Positions 11,321-24,500 of a stretch of 64,000 bases of DNA are shown one piece after another; the first letter of the stretch is position 1, and every line of letters begins with the position of its first letter. The notes under the pieces are model-generated. The model saw only the letters and a list, made by a program, of their open reading frames with translations. It was not told the origin of the DNA and did no database searches. Source of the DNA: Dactylellina haptotyla (lineage: Eukaryota; Ascomycota; Orbiliomycetes; Orbiliales; Orbiliaceae); contig CM062379.1 in the NCBI GenBank assembly GCA_031310005.1, positions 434,001 through 498,000 of the forward strand, written 5' to 3'. The position numbers and the translations under genes are program-made.

Positions 11321-12276
11321 TTATGTTAACCTCTTGGTTATATTAAGCAACAGATCTCGTGTGAATGGTCCCCCGACCTCGTAGTAGTCTATAAATTCGG
11401 AGTTCTCAGAAAGCTTTTTGATGTTCCACGCGCAGTAATTAGCCAACATTCGGCGAAGCGGCTCCGTTGGCATATCCATCGTATGCGTGTACACATACTC
11501 CGCAAGTTCGACAACCTGGGAGATTGCCTTAGGTGCCAAACATCCGGTGATCAGATCTGCCAGTGCCAGGTGTAAATTATGCGACGACTGGCTCTTGAGA
11601 TCTTTGATGTCATATTTATCTCCGAAGACGTACAGCTGCGCATGGCAGAGGAACGGGCTACCTAGTGGCTCTGTCTGTTTCTTTTCCTGGGCAGGCGGCT
11701 TAGGGTATGATAAGTTCTTGAATACCTCTAGCGGTTTTGATTTTGCGGGAGGAAGCGGCGATGGGACAGACACGAGATGTTCACCTGCTAACTGATCCCA
11801 GAAATTAGTCCGCGGGGCCCGGTTGCCAAATAAAATTTCGGGTCTACGCGGCGACGGGCGAGTTTCGATGGTGTACGGATACCCTCCGGCGCTGCCAAAC
11901 TCCACCGTCGGCACACTGTTTTTCTCCCTGTCTTCGGGACTGGCTGCTTCAGGGTAGGTAAGCACAGAAGGAGAATCGTAGGTCCCCGTCCACACGTATT
12001 GGATAAAACGAACGAAGGTATCCTCCTCGACTTCATCAAGGTAAGCTTCACGCAGAGATCCTTCTCGGAAATTCCTTCCCATGAGAGCCTTCAGCACAGG
12101 AGAGCATTTGGATATGAGTTCTTCGTTTACGAAAAACTTTCTCTTGTCCGATCCGATGATGAATGTGAACGGTTGGGAGGTAAGCACACTAGATGCAGCA
12201 ACATTAAATTAATATTTTTGATTTAAACGATAAGCAACGGAGATGGATATTCCAACACGAACCTTTTGAAATCCAT
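11321..12276 (-). CDS. BTB/POZ-domain protein
   Basis: Two exons: a 14-nt first exon (12263-12276, ATGGATTTCAAAAG) and 11321-12188, joined across a 74-nt intron with donor GTTCGT and acceptor CTAG. The junction gives MDFKSVLTSQPFTFIIG, a typical fungal BTB start, and 293 residues in all. Residues about 8-75 form the BTB/POZ fold, with FFVNEELISKCSPVLKALM, then VEEDTFVRFIQYVWTGTYD. Such domains mediate dimerisation and often link substrates to Cullin-3 ubiquitin ligases. A second conserved segment, HAQLYVFGDKYDIKDLKSQS (about residue 190), is common after fungal BTB domains. No BACK, Kelch or MATH domain is visible, so the partner cannot be inferred. Confidence 0.85.
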
Positions 12277-13183
12277 TGTTGCATTGGTAGCAAAGTTGAA
12301 GGTTGAGAAATATTCGAAATTGAGGGGTCAGAAAAGCTGAAAACTGGAAGCCGACTCCCTTGTAAGTACTTATATGTAGCCTGAAAAATACGACGCTTGT
12401 TTGCCCTATGAGGAATGCAGCTCTCCGTCATGTGCATGCACGAGGTCAAGGAGTATACATGAGTGGTGAGCTGTTCCGGAGGAGTATATCTTAGATTTTC
12501 TCTGTAAAGATCCTTAAGGATAGGTCAGAAACGAAACATAGGTACTTTTAGTTAATATCAAATCGTATTTCCTATGCTGGCAGACTGGCCTGGTAGATAC
12601 ACAGCCAAGTAATTCGGCCTCGAACTAGGCCTTACTATATATATGATTATATCGCGGTAGGTGGGTATCAAATTTCAATAGAAGAGAAATGGGATGAAGA
12701 TAGGAAGGAAAACTGAAGATCAAGTAAATTTATACTCAAAGTACGAACTCACTCACCGCTCCTCGAGGGAATCAAAGTGGACGGTCTCTGCCGGATACGT
12801 ACAGAGGTTGAAAGAGAGCGAAGGATCGCAACACAAGGCTGGCCGATTTGGCCAAATGCCAGATTCGGAAGGGAACACAGGTATCGTTATCGATATGAGA
12901 CCAGAAGACTTGAGCGAGTAATGAGAAAAGACCTGGTATACAACCACCGGTAACCCAATTTTATTTTTGAACCCCGCCTAAATGCCCATATGCATTCGAT
13001 AGAAACAAATAGAAGAAATAAGTTAAAAGCTCTATACAAGAATAATCCGCGTGTGCCCATCATAGTCCCCACCCTCTATCGTCGGCATTCGTATTCGACA
13101 ACCTCATAATAACACCCGGGTATATATACCGAACCACCCCCGATTCCATGAAGAAATAAAGAAATAAGCGTACGGCATGCATC
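12277..13183. other. intergenic region
   Basis: Holds the promoter side of the BTB gene and the 3' side of ALG5. A 75-codon frame at 12694-12921 has no recognisable feature and was not called. Several TATATA-like motifs occur near 12637-12650. Confidence 0.45.
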
Positions 13184-14666
13184 TCACAACCTCTTCGCGC
13201 CCTTCTTGCCCTTCCGCCACGCCTTCCTCTGCCCGCCGTAAACACCGACGATATACGCCGACCTGACAACCACCAAGTCCCACGCCATCATCAAGCTATC
13301 CTTGATCAAACTCATCTTTGTTCCCTCAACCTCGTGCCATGTAACCGCCACCTCCTCAACGCCAACCTTCTCCTCCTCCGCGATCAACAGACACTCGATA
13401 TCAAAAATCCACCCTTCGCAATGACATTCCCAGAAGACCAAGCGCGCGGTATCCCGTGTGAACAACTTGAACCCGCACTGCGTATCCTTGATCTTCTGGA
13501 TACCAATCACGTGCAGGAAAGTGTGGAAGGCGTACATGAGTAGATTCCTGTACCATCGACGCTCCACAACCGCAGACGAATTGACCATGTGCGCTCTGCT
13601 CCCGACTGATATTCCGTGGTATTCTTTCTTCGACGGGTCCGTAGGCGAAGGGGTGGTAGTTTTGATGCTCTTCAAACGGGCGAGTAGTGTTCGTAAATCG
13701 CTGAATTTAGTCGCGCCGTCCGCATCTGCGAAGACGGCGTATTTTCCTCGAATGTGTCGCATTCCCTGTATTCCACCGTATTAGCATCAACTCCCGATAA
13801 TCATAGATGTATCCACTACATCCTCAATAGATAAGTAAGAAGAGCAACTTACGTGCGCAACAGCCCCACCCTTCCCCCGATTCCTCTCCAAATGGACAAC
13901 CCTCAAATCGCCAGGCTTCATCTGCCCCGCCGCCACCCGCCTCGTCATCCAATTGATAACCACATCCGTCGTCTCATCTTTACTCCCATCATCCACAATC
14001 AAAATCTCCCACCCCGTCGGCTCTCCGTCCCCACCACCAACATGTCCATTAACATGTCCGTTCGCATGCCCGTTCGCCTTCTTCCTCTCCTTCACCCCCG
14101 CCGCAGACGCCGCAGCTCCGCCCGCAGACTGCACGGGGTACTCCTCCCTCAGAAAGTCCACAGCTTCATCAAGCATCCCCTCTATCCGTAACGCTTCGTT
14201 GTACGCGGGCACGACAACGCTCATGTACACTTCCGGCTCGACGTTCTCGTCCAGGGTATCCGGTAACGGTGCGGGGGACGGTACCCGCCCCTTCGCGCCC
14301 GCGGTGATGTATGTCTTCTCCGAGGCGGTTTCCGGGCGCGGGGTATGCGTTACCAATAGCAGGAGGAGGTATAACTGTCATCACATTACAATCAATTAGC
14401 ACAAAACCAATACCATCCAAATCCACATCCGCGAGAAATGTAAGATCTTCTAAACAGCGCCTGTTGGATACCGGGGTCTAATATTTCCCGCGGCAGCGGG
14501 CCAATGAGTAAAAGGAAGGAAGGAAACGTACCAATCCAACATCCACAATGACAACTACAGCCAACGTCGCCGCTACGACCGTGGGCGTCAAATGCTCCCA
14601 TATTCCGTCCATCGCGGGGCCGAGAAACTCCAGCGACGGAGGTAGGTACGCTGATGGCACCGTCAT
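13184..14666 (-). CDS. ALG5: dolichyl-phosphate beta-glucosyltransferase
   Basis: Three exons (14532-14666, 13853-14374, 13184-13765), all joined in phase 0, give 412 residues. Alg5 moves glucose from UDP-glucose to dolichyl phosphate in the ER membrane. The product is the donor for the last three sugars of the N-glycan precursor. An N-terminal membrane anchor spans the first junction (about residues 30-53, VVIVDVGLLYLLLLLV). The GT2-type core follows: SVVVPAYNEALRI (about 97-109), LIVDDGSKDET (about 170-180), FADADGATKF (about 231-240) and KDTQCGFKLFTRDTA (about 315). A low-complexity insert of NGH-type repeats (about 145-158) interrupts the catalytic domain. The start is uncertain: ATG 14612 has a better context and would shorten the protein by 18 residues. 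Confidence 0.92.
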
Positions 14667-16620
14667 TTGTACGAAATCCCCTCCCCGTATCTCGATCCAA
14701 TCGTCGTTGTTGTCGTCTGCTTCGTTCAGCTTTTCGTCTCTCGGTGATCCTGCTCGTGCTGCTTCCGACGCGAATTGATGGTGGGTGAGTCGGGAGTTGC
14801 TCGTTGCTCGTTGCGTGTGAACTCTGCGGTTTATCTCTCCCCCGTCGATCGATACCGTAAAAAAGAGAGCGAACGACGAGTTAACAGGCGCAGTAAGTAG
14901 TAACGGTAGTGATCGATGGTGGGTGAAAGGTGAAGAGGAAGAAGAGTTGTGAATTGTCGTGTGAAATCTTAATCTACCGTCAAGTAAAGGGGTGGTAATA
15001 ATAAAAATAAATGCAACTCGAGTAGCTACGTTACACCTCCAACAAAGAAAATAAGTACTTAGTTATTACACTATATCAAACAAAATTATGTCCATTCGAA
15101 CAAGCCCCCCAGCTTGAAGGGAAATACCCGGAAGTGCAGAAAAATAAATAGACTTATGTAAGACGCGAGAAAGATGAGGCCAGAATGTCTAACTCGAGTT
15201 ACATTTATGTCACCCGCCGCTGTACTGCTGCTGCGGTCGTCTCAATCACCCGCATAATACCTGCCTCAAAATGCCGTTGCCGTTGGATTGGTCCCTGACC
15301 TCCGAAAGGGTTCCTCGCTTGCTCTGCTTGCCTGCTTGCTTGCTGACCCACTAAGTGCGTACGGCCAAAGAAAAAACATGGGGAAGGTCACTGGTGGGAA
15401 TTAATTACCATTTCGCTGGTCTACTCCCCCTTTGGTCTGCCTATTGAAGTCTAACCCGTTCGAGAAGGACTTCTGACAATGCCAGCCATACGATCAACTG
15501 TGGTCGTTTGTGCGGCGTATGCTATGTTACCCTCAGCACTACAATCGACGAGTCCGCCATTCAGGCTAAATTAACCCGTTTGAATAACCATTATACCATT
15601 ATTAACGGGCTGTGCGCAAAACGATACAACCCTAAAGATGCTTTTGGCTTCGGACGGACTTGCCCATACGGACAGCACCATCGCTGGTACCCTCGGACGT
15701 GAACCTCGGAACGTCACCGCATAAATAGAAATTCCGCCCGCGAGAGCTAAGCTCAAAGATCACTTAGCTTGCGTTCGATCATATCTGCACATATATAACA
15801 CTACGTTTCACTTTATAAATTTATAAGATTTTACGCATACGGAATAGCTGCCTATTGTATATATAAATCTCCTTGACTTCATTCCATTGGGTTGTTCCTC
15901 GGGTTATCGCAAGAACATTAATGAACATATAGTAAGAGGCTATAGACATTGACGGGGTTTTTTGGGGAAGAAACTTTTCATCATCATTATCAGTTCGGGG
16001 GGTCGTAACAGCGGGCATTTCGATGGAAAAGAAAACTTTCTATCAAGAAAGAAAGGAAAAAGAGCTTTGAACACTTGGTAGAGAACAAAGAAACAAGATC
16101 GAAGAAAACGACAAGCCATGGTAGAAAGAGAAAAAGTACAAGGTAAAGAGCCACACTCGGGAAAAAGATACTATTTAAAGCCTTCCTCCCAAATACAACC
16201 GTCGTATCCCATACAATTCTGTTCCAACAAAGAAACACTATCGGCTTGTGTTCTCAGCATCGACCGAGTATCCAAAAAAGCAAAAGCCCTCCTCTTCCCT
16301 CCTTCATTGGTGATTCGCGCGTGACATTGAGCAGACAGGTTCGATATTTTCGTTTTTTGTGGTGAGTAGAGTTGATAAACTGGATGCGTGTGAAAAACAA
16401 ATATATCGACGTCCTCGCTTGTTTTTGTGTGTGTGGGTTGTATAAAGAGAAACCATTTGTTATCGGAAAAAGTTGAGAAAAATAAATATTTGCCCGAGAA
16501 GGTTGTATTTTAGCAGCCAAATTGAAGCCAATGTCCTTCCTCCCTGATTAAAACATCAGTTCGTTTTGGCACAACCTTTTTGTTTTCTCGGACTCAGTAT
16601 TGGGAAGCAGCAAACTGCAT
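14667..16620. other. intergenic region between ALG5 and the RRM gene
   Basis: Contains the ALG5 promoter (right of 14667) and the 3' side of the RNA-binding protein gene. No frame shows a domain. A short GCTTGCTTGC-type repeat lies near 15325-15345. Nothing else was recognised. Confidence 0.45.
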
Positions 16621-17839
16621 TTAAGCAGTAGCCGCTGGGGTAGCCTCAGCAGCCGGAGCGTCACCGTTAGCAGCGGTTTCGGCTTCTTCGCCTTCACCCT
16701 CGCCCTCGCCTTCCTCGTCCTTCGGGTTGTCGATGGCAACCTTGACAGCGATCTCACGGCCTTCGACGACCTTGCCGTTCATTTCTTCGACGGCCTTCTT
16801 CTGCATTTCCTCGGTGGGCAAAGTGACGAATCCGAATCCACGACCCTTGCGAGCTTCACCGCGAGCCTGGAGCTTGCGGACCATGAAGCGGGGGATTGGG
16901 CGGAGGGCAATCTTAGCCGATTCGGGGTTGTAAGCAGCGAAGAGTTCCTTGAGCTGTGAGGTTGTTAGTCGTTGTTCATCTTGCTCAGATAGTTCTGTTG
17001 TGTTATCTTACAGCTGCTTCGTTCAACTCATATGGCAAATTGGCAACCATAACCTTAGTGGTGCTAGCGACACCGTTCTCTGGAGGACCGCGCTTGCGGC
17101 GAGGAGCACGTTCGCCCTTCTCACCTTCAGCACTTTCGGTCTTAGCGGCTTCAGTAGTGGTGGTAGCGGCTGGAGTAGCGGCTGGAGCAGCTGGGGTGGT
17201 AGCGGCACCCTCTTCCTTTGGAGCAGCACGAGGAGCATCAGAGCGGCGCTGGCCGGGTTCCTATCAGTGATATTTGTTAGCTATCAGTTGTTCTTTTTAT
17301 GGAAGGTGTTTTAGTCCGGTGTATCCACTAACTCTGAAACGAGCGCCACCACGTCCACCGCGTCCTCCACGAGCACCTCCTCGTCCCCCACGGCGGGGTT
17401 GACGTCTTTCACCGTTTCCATTGCTGGACTCGCCATTGGTAGCTGGGGCGGCACCGGGCTTACGGGCAACTTGGACGGAAACCTTTCGGTCGAGGATTTC
17501 CTTGCCGGAGAGATCGGTGATGGCCTTGTCAGCTTCTTCCTTCTTGGCAACATCAACGAAAGCGTATCCAACAGCACGGCTGGTGCGTGGGTTGACTGGG
17601 ATAGAAACGCTCTCACTGCAACGAGTCAGCATTTATGCCATATTATTAAGATATGAGATATATAAAACATACATGGTGTAGCCCTTGAAGAACTCTTTCA
17701 ACTGGTCCTCGTTAGTAGTGTAGGCCAGGTTACCAATGTAGAGGCGGCGGCCCTCGGCAGCGGCGACAGTGGAGGCATCGTCCTTGATGCTGGTGGCAGC
17801 GACACCAGCAGTGATCTTTTCAACTTCTGGGGTAGACAT
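16621..17839 (-). CDS. tandem-RRM RNA-binding protein with RGG linker
   Basis: Four exons (17673-17839, 17333-17615, 17012-17260, 16621-16953) give 343 residues. Introns are 57-79 nt with GT/AG ends. RRM1 covers about residues 31-108, with RNP2 RLYIGNLAY and RNP1 VGYAFVDV. An Arg/Gly-rich segment follows (RRGGRGGARGGRGGRGGARF, about 130-150), then an Ala/Thr/Pro-rich spacer. RRM2 (about 217-310) has RNP2 KVMVANLPY and RNP1 GRGFGFVTL. The tail is acidic and Ala-rich (DEEGEGEGEGEEAE). This layout is typical of abundant fungal RNPs in nuclear RNA processing or translation; the exact orthologue cannot be named from sequence alone. The upstream region is unusually purine/pyrimidine biased. Confidence 0.9.
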
Positions 17840-19616
17840 ATTGAGCTAGTTTATATTGATCGAAGGGATCTTTTTCGAGTTATTGAAATCTGTCTTCTTT
17901 TTTTTTGGTGGGGATCTGAGACGAGCCGGGGAGAGAAGTTAATATGGACCGTTCGCAAGAAGTTCGATTGAAAGATGCGGAGAGGCGAGAAGAGGAAGGT
18001 GGGGAAGAAAGAAGGAAGAAGAAAGGGAAGGGGTCGAGTCGTGAGAGGGAGGTTGCGTGTAATATACATAGGTGGCAAGTGGGAATTATGGCGGATATAA
18101 ACAGCACACCGCAGCAAAAAGGCGTCTATAAAAAAACCCACAAGACGCTTCGAGTCGGCCGGGTAGCCGCAGTTGCCAGAGCAGAGAGAAAAGCCCAGCT
18201 GGCGGTGATTGCCCTGGAGAACTCGGGAGGGGACTCGAGGCAATCAACGGGGAGGGATGAGAGAGCATACCTTGTATATATAGAGGGTGATGTATGAGCT
18301 GCCAAAGAAAGGAGTCACACGATCAAGCAACAGAGAAAACGGCGGACCCTAGCTATTCTCTACCGGAGATTTCGCAGGGGAAAGACGCGTGATATTCGTG
18401 AGAAAAAGTAAAAGTGAAGTAAAAAAAGTCGTTATAAGAGATTCGTTCGTTTCGCGCTGACAGATTTCGTTTGGGGAGGCAGAGGGATTTGAGCCGGTTG
18501 TAGCTTGGATGGAAGCTGACCGACGGTGATTTTTGCTTGACGTGGATAATTGTCCGATCGATGGGGCGTGAGAAGAAGAGAAGAAGACGAGGGAGGAGGC
18601 TCGACGAAGAAGAAGGGAGGAAGACCTTTTGTAGTTGACGGCGGGAAAAGGCGGGTTGACGGTTTGGCTGGTTGGAGCTGGCTGATATAAAAATTGACTG
18701 GTGAGGAAGAGGAAGAAGAAGAAGAAGAGAAGAAGAGAAGAAGGGAGGCGGACGGGAGGCCGGCCGGTTGGGTGGTTTTATTGTGACCACACAACCACTC
18801 CGCAACACAACCGCCTCTATCGACCGTTCACCCATCTCATAACTTCCTCTGTAATATGTGTACGTACATTGCTCCGGATGCTCGCCGCGGTCACAAAAGG
18901 GATAACGGCCTTGCCCCTTCCGCTCAGGCTTGCGGCTACGGATGGATCATGTCTTGCAGGGTGGTGATTCATCACCGTGCAAGTGTGCAATTTCGGTAGC
19001 TGCTTCCCCCGATGTAGCCTCCTTTGCCAGCACGCCAGCTACCAGGAGCTACCCCTGAAGCTTACCGGAGCTGTATCCTGCTCTCGCGGTGCCCTCTCCG
19101 GCATCCTGACCCACTGCCCTCTCTGCTGTATTGCTCATTTACTTACAATCCTGCCTACTGACTGTACTTCGCACTCGGATCCTTCTGTGCTTCTTTTTTT
19201 TCTCCTTGGAGAGATATGTGTCGACACGGTCTGATTGGCCAGGGTAGGGCTACAAACAACCTGCATATTTTCGCCACGATCAAAATTTTTATTTTTTTAT
19301 CGTTTTTTCTTCTTTTTTATTTTAGAAACGTCGAGAAGACAGCCATTTTTGGTGCGACTTTGGCAGCTTAACCGAGTCTTGGCGCTTGCGAGCTGCAAAC
19401 CAGCAGCATTAGCCGAGTCTTTCCTTGATCCTCAATCCTATTTATCTGCAGAGTCTACTTTAGACCTTTGTGTCATATTGTGAATTAATGCATTATCCGC
19501 CTGCTATCACTAGATATGTAGTAAAAAAAGAAACAGAAAGTGACTAAAAACGTATTCACATCAAGGAAACGACAATATATATCAACGAATCATGATATCA
19601 ATCTGAGGTATCCATG
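17840..19616. promoter_or_regulatory. long purine/pyrimidine-biased upstream region of the RRM gene
   Basis: On the minus strand this is a long pyrimidine-rich leader and promoter for the RRM gene. The bias creates spurious long frames on both strands between 17850 and 18970. It contains a GAA repeat (listed separately). The left-most 400 bases before 19617 belong to the 3' side of VPS17. Confidence 0.45.
18703..18745. repeat. GAA/GAG-rich microsatellite
   Basis: Imperfect (GAA)n with GAG interruptions over about 43 bases in the presumed promoter of the RRM gene. Such homopurine tracts can form triplexes, but no role is shown by the sequence. Confidence 0.75.
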
Positions 19617-21543
19617 CTAGAACGTAGACGCCGCCAACCTGCTCGCCGCATTCCTCGCATCCACCCTATCATCATCGTCCGCCTCCTCGTCCACTCCCTT
19701 CAGCAACGTCCTCTTGGCCGGATCGTCGCTCGCCACAACATTGCCCCCGTTCGTCGCAGTTCCGGGGCTCAGCACCATATTAGCCGCGCTCTGCCGGTTG
19801 ATCCCAGGCCCGTTGCTCCTGCTCACTCCGCTCCACGCATCCCCTCGTGGTCCCTGACTCGCCGCCAATGCCGTCCGTCTCGCGGCAGGCGTAGCCTCTC
19901 TTCCCAGTCGTGATAAACCGCCAGAGGCATCGATATTCCTGATATCCGGCCGCACGTTCTCGAGAGTCGCTAGGATCCTGCGTTCCGCTTCTATCTGTCG
20001 AAGAGTGTAATCCCGAATGCTGGCTCTCAAGTCGTGCGCCGTCCTTTGGAACCAGCGTCGCTGCTCGATTAACAGATTGGATGTAACCCGGTTGACCTTG
20101 GCTGCCAGGTGTGTTTCTTGACTCCGAGCTTCGTCCAATGCTTGAATCGCCTCGTCGACCTTATCGCTCCTGACGGACGAAGACACCTTGAGTCTATCGG
20201 CACTGTGTAACCGCGTCCTCGTGGCCGCTTGAGCATTGATCAAATCTCTCATCAAGATCTGACGGTTCGTCAATGTTTCCTTCACGATGAATGCGTCCGA
20301 GCTGTGATAATTGAACGGGTCACCGAGTGTCGTGGCTTCTGCCGTAGCTTGAGCGGCCGATTGGTCTCCGTAGGACTGTACCGTCTTGCCCAGCTTTCTA
20401 AGAGCGAGTCCAAGTCCCGTGTGAGTCGTCAATTGTGGGTCAGAAAGTGCACCCATCTTCACTCCGAGGTCGGATAACGCCAGAGCCAGTCCTATACACC
20501 CATAATTATCAATATCATCCATCACCCAATAGAAAAAAAAGGTGTATACATACCCCTCCTCGCCTTGACAACCCTATCAACCTTCTGCCCACCCTCCATA
20601 GTCCCCAAGTAAAACGCCTTAACAATCGGTCGTGCATCAGACAACTCAACCGTATCGTCCGGCGGCGGGGCGAACTGCTTCAACATCTTCCTCCTGACCC
20701 CGGTAGCGGGCTGGCTCTTCCTGACCACAGGCGAGTACCCGAAATCGCTCTCCACGAAATAAACCATCTCCTCATCACGCATCAGCACCTCATTCGAGCA
20801 GACGTAGTTCAACCACCGCTGCATGCTGGCTCGCGTGCGGGCCTCGTCCTCCTCCGTACCCACGCCTGCAGAGGTAGACGCCGGTGGCACCGAGGGCACA
20901 AAGCATTCCGGATTAGCGGAGACGAGGTGGTTGGCGAGCTTTGTGAATTCATTATGCGTCCGTCGCACGTCGCGGAACTGCGTCGTGCGGAATTTCGGGA
21001 GGTTGGTCTATATTTTTCAATATTTTGAACAAGTCAGATATACCAAATCTTTAACTTTAACTCCGAGAAGCCGCCATCGATTCAATCAAGTGAGCGAGCA
21101 TTTGTAGGATGAGAAAGGGGGAAAACGTAGGCTCGTACATGAACGTCGAATCTAAGAATGGGATCTTTCCGTCCCGTCCTCTCCAGTCCTGTCACCTTGG
21201 CGCGAAGCTTATACTGCACCGTCGGCCGCTGCTGCTGCCCCGCCTGCTTGGAGCTACTCCGGACCTGCGGCTCAGGCCTGAATGGCGCCGGCCGTCCCGC
21301 TGCATTACCAGAAGTAGGGGCTTCCGGCGACTCTGGCGATGAGAGGGCACCGCCGCCGCCCATGCCTGACGAAGATCCGAAGGGCGGCGGTGTGATCGGT
21401 GACGTCGCGCTGAACGGTGGAGGGGAGGCGGGTTCGGTGGTGATGGTATTCGGACCCGTGGGTGTTATGGGACGGTGGAAGCCATCGTGGTCGTGCTCCT
21501 CTGGGTCACCGAAGCCTCCGCGGTTGATGGCGGAGTAATCCAT
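19617..21543 (-). CDS. VPS17: retromer sorting nexin Vps17 (PX-BAR)
   Basis: Three exons (21139-21543, 20554-21007, 19617-20491) give 577 residues, close to the usual length of fungal Vps17. Vps17 pairs with Vps5 to form the membrane-bending SNX-BAR dimer of retromer, which returns receptors from endosomes to the Golgi. Residues 1-100 are Pro/Gly/Ser-rich and likely disordered. The PX domain (about 108-240) includes YKLRAKVTGLERTGRKDPIL, KFRTTQFRDVRRTHNEFTKL and WLNYVCSNEVLMRDEEMVYF. The C-terminal half (about 290-490) is long-helical and fits a BAR domain, with SDKVDEAIQALDEARSQETH and WFQRTAHDLRASIRDYTLRQ. The canonical PX lipid-binding RRY/F motif is not obvious, as is known for Vps17-like PX domains. 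The tail is acidic (EEADDDDRVD). Confidence 0.85.
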
Positions 21544-24500
21544 GGTTGTGAGAGAGGTACACCGATGCGGGGGGTTGAGGACGAGGTCAGATTATCCGAG
21601 CTGATAGTTACCGCATATGCTTGTCCGCGAGCGTATCAACCTTCAGAATAGTGTAGAGCTCTGGGGAGCTTTGAGAGAGATCGTTGGTGAGCTGCTGTCG
21701 GGAGGATGACGTTGAGGGAGGGCGATGAGGCAGGTGATACGTCGACGGATAGGAGGCCCCGATAGCAACTGGCCCGAGCTGCCGTGTTGCGGTACCTGGC
21801 TCCGCAACACGTGATCATCCGTGTATAAATTATGTCTCTCTCTTTCTCTTTCTCTTCTCTTCCTTCTTTCTTCCCACTTCACTATACACTCCTATTTACG
21901 CATATATTATTCTCATATCTATACTTAAATATTACATATATATCAGAACAAAATATCCAATCCGTCTCCGCGAACATGCACGCTGAACCAGAGACACCTA
22001 ATGGATTTCCACAATAATCCTCACGTAGATAAATACCTATTTTATGATAATTAAGTCCATCCTGCGCAAGAACGCAGTGGTGATTGGGAATCCGTCTTGT
22101 GGCAGCTGCTCCAGGGGTTCATTAACGTCAAATATTATTTTAGTGATGCACCTCGCATCAGTGCCGACCCCGTTCTCGAATGGTCATTGCTCTTGAAATT
22201 CGAGTGGCTCCGACGCTGCCAACTGAGTCTTCTCCGTTGCAGCCACTTCCGTCTTCTTTCACGGCATAGCCGACCTCGTTTTCATTGCTTGTTCTATCTA
22301 CAAATCTATAATCATCAATGCTCGCCTTATGAAATACCCAAAATAAAATTAAACTGAGCTACCAGTAGCAAATTTAGCGGATTCTTTCTACCCGGTCAGG
22401 GACATGAGCTGTGCTGACCGCGGAGTTTCCAAATTAAAATAATGAAACCAGACCAATATTACAGCAACGAACCAGCATGCGATATAGCCTCGCCCGTACA
22501 ATTATGCGAGGCATATCAGACTAAAATATATGCAAGAAGCTCATTCTCCTCTCCCAATATGCCGAAGCTATGCGCTCAACGCTGACGACCCCTACAGCAC
22601 GGAAAGGATCAAAGAAGTTATGATCCTGGGTTGAATACAAACGAGACCTAACTCTTGCTTGATGCTGTCTCTAAATTCACCATTTTAGCTCGCACAGGTA
22701 GAACGAAGACGACATCTCGTATATTATTCCCCAAACTATCAGTAGTCTTCTCCTCAATTTTCATATATCTTCAACATTCGCGAATTATAATACAAGCTGC
22801 TGAGAGAAGAAGAACAGGATAAAGAACAATGAATAATACAAAAATATATATCCAACACAGGATCATCCTACTTGTATGCATCCCTTTAACAATCAGCTTG
22901 CTTCATCCTCCCGCGAGCATTAATATATCTCCAACCTCCCACATTCCCCCGTTTCATCCTACCATTAGTTATAACTATATACATACGCAAACCTATAAAT
23001 CATTATAAAGCGTTTCTTCTCAGAGCCAAATGATCCAAAGGACAAGCTTCCCGAAAAAAAGTCGAAAGACATCGGTTCCACTATCATTAACCGATTCATA
23101 GATTATCTTAAGCCAACTACAACGTTGACTCTTCGTCTAGAGAGACAGATTCTTCCATTACCAGCGTTATCTGCACCACTATGACAGGATTTTTAGCATT
23201 GTGTTATTTTTCAATGTCGAGATCGCAAGAGCCTGTGTAGCGATAAGGCTTTTACTCGAGATAGAAACTGCCCTGCACTAATACTGTAATTAATTCACAG
23301 AATTCACTATTATCAGGGTCTTCGTCAAAACTAATTACAACCCAACAGCAGAAGCTTGGAAGCTATGAAGCACTAAATTATACCGATACCAAAAAATACC
23401 CTACCTGTTGAGTGCTATTCGTCATGAATAAACTCCGCGGTGAACCAACACTCAGGTGCAACTACCGCCCACAAGAAAATACGTTCTACGTTCACCACAA
23501 TAGTTGTCTCGTAAACCAGATGCCGTCCTTGTCCCGTAAAAACGGGGGCCTGCTCATCCCCAAACCGCGAAGAAGAACCCAATCTTCATCATCCAACAGC
23601 CCCTATCACCACCATCGCAAGTGCTTGACGAGTCTCAGCACGAGCAACCCTATCATCTGCATACATCGAGTCTCAGAGGTCAGCTGTGTAGCAACCGAGA
23701 CGGTGGCTCCTTCGCGTGATCTAAGAGCTTTGAGTTAGTGCACACAACTCGGCAAGCCTAACACAAATCTTAAGTCTTGAGATCGTGTATACGACTCGAC
23801 ACACCAACAGCGCAAGCAGTTGGCATCGTTATCTTTAAAAGCCTTGTGCCGGTGTATCGGCTCGGATAGAATAAGTAGTGATCGAGTACGGTGATATACC
23901 GGAAAGATCCTACAACATAGTTAGTAGAGGTACGAGGTGCGTAATAAACGCGAAGCACCACAAGACTTCTCACCTGAAACAATGGTTTATGAGGCAGGGA
24001 TACGTAAAAGATATAGAACGACCCGCCCAGGGCCTCGAGAAGAGAAGAACAACGTAGGAAGGAAAAAGAACAGACAACAGGTTTTAGACCTGTAACCAGT
24101 ACAAGAGGAACCTTCAATAACGCAAGACCGGTACAACAATTTTATAGGACCAGTACGGCATCTGGCCTTGCGAGACAATCACAATAGCATCTACTACGAA
24201 TGCGCGGAGCTTAGAAACATAATTCGAAGAAATATACGGCCTTCGAGACGTTCGACGAATTGTGGTTCGCCAGCCGGCTGCAATTTGGTGACAAGAACAG
24301 ACCGCCAACACTGGCTCGTAATGCAAATATTGCATCCGGACACCTGAAGATTATACCCAATGACTTTCACTCGATATATATCGATATACATAAGTAAAAT
24401 CACATCCAGATGAAAAGAATTCAGAATCCCGAGTATTTTAATAATATTATTATTTATAGGGATAGGGCTTTTATTCTCAAATTACTCTTGTTAAGTCTAG

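Noticed and set aside
13953-14399. 148-codon plus-strand frame
   Set aside because: Antisense shadow of ALG5 exon 2.
18353-18835. 160-codon minus-strand frame upstream of the RRM gene
   Set aside because: Composed mostly of Ser, Pro and Leu from the pyrimidine-rich tract; no conserved motif.
20435-21028. 197-codon open frame on the plus strand
   Set aside because: It lies antisense to VPS17 exon 2 and reflects its codon bias; it is rich in His, Arg and Pro with no domain.
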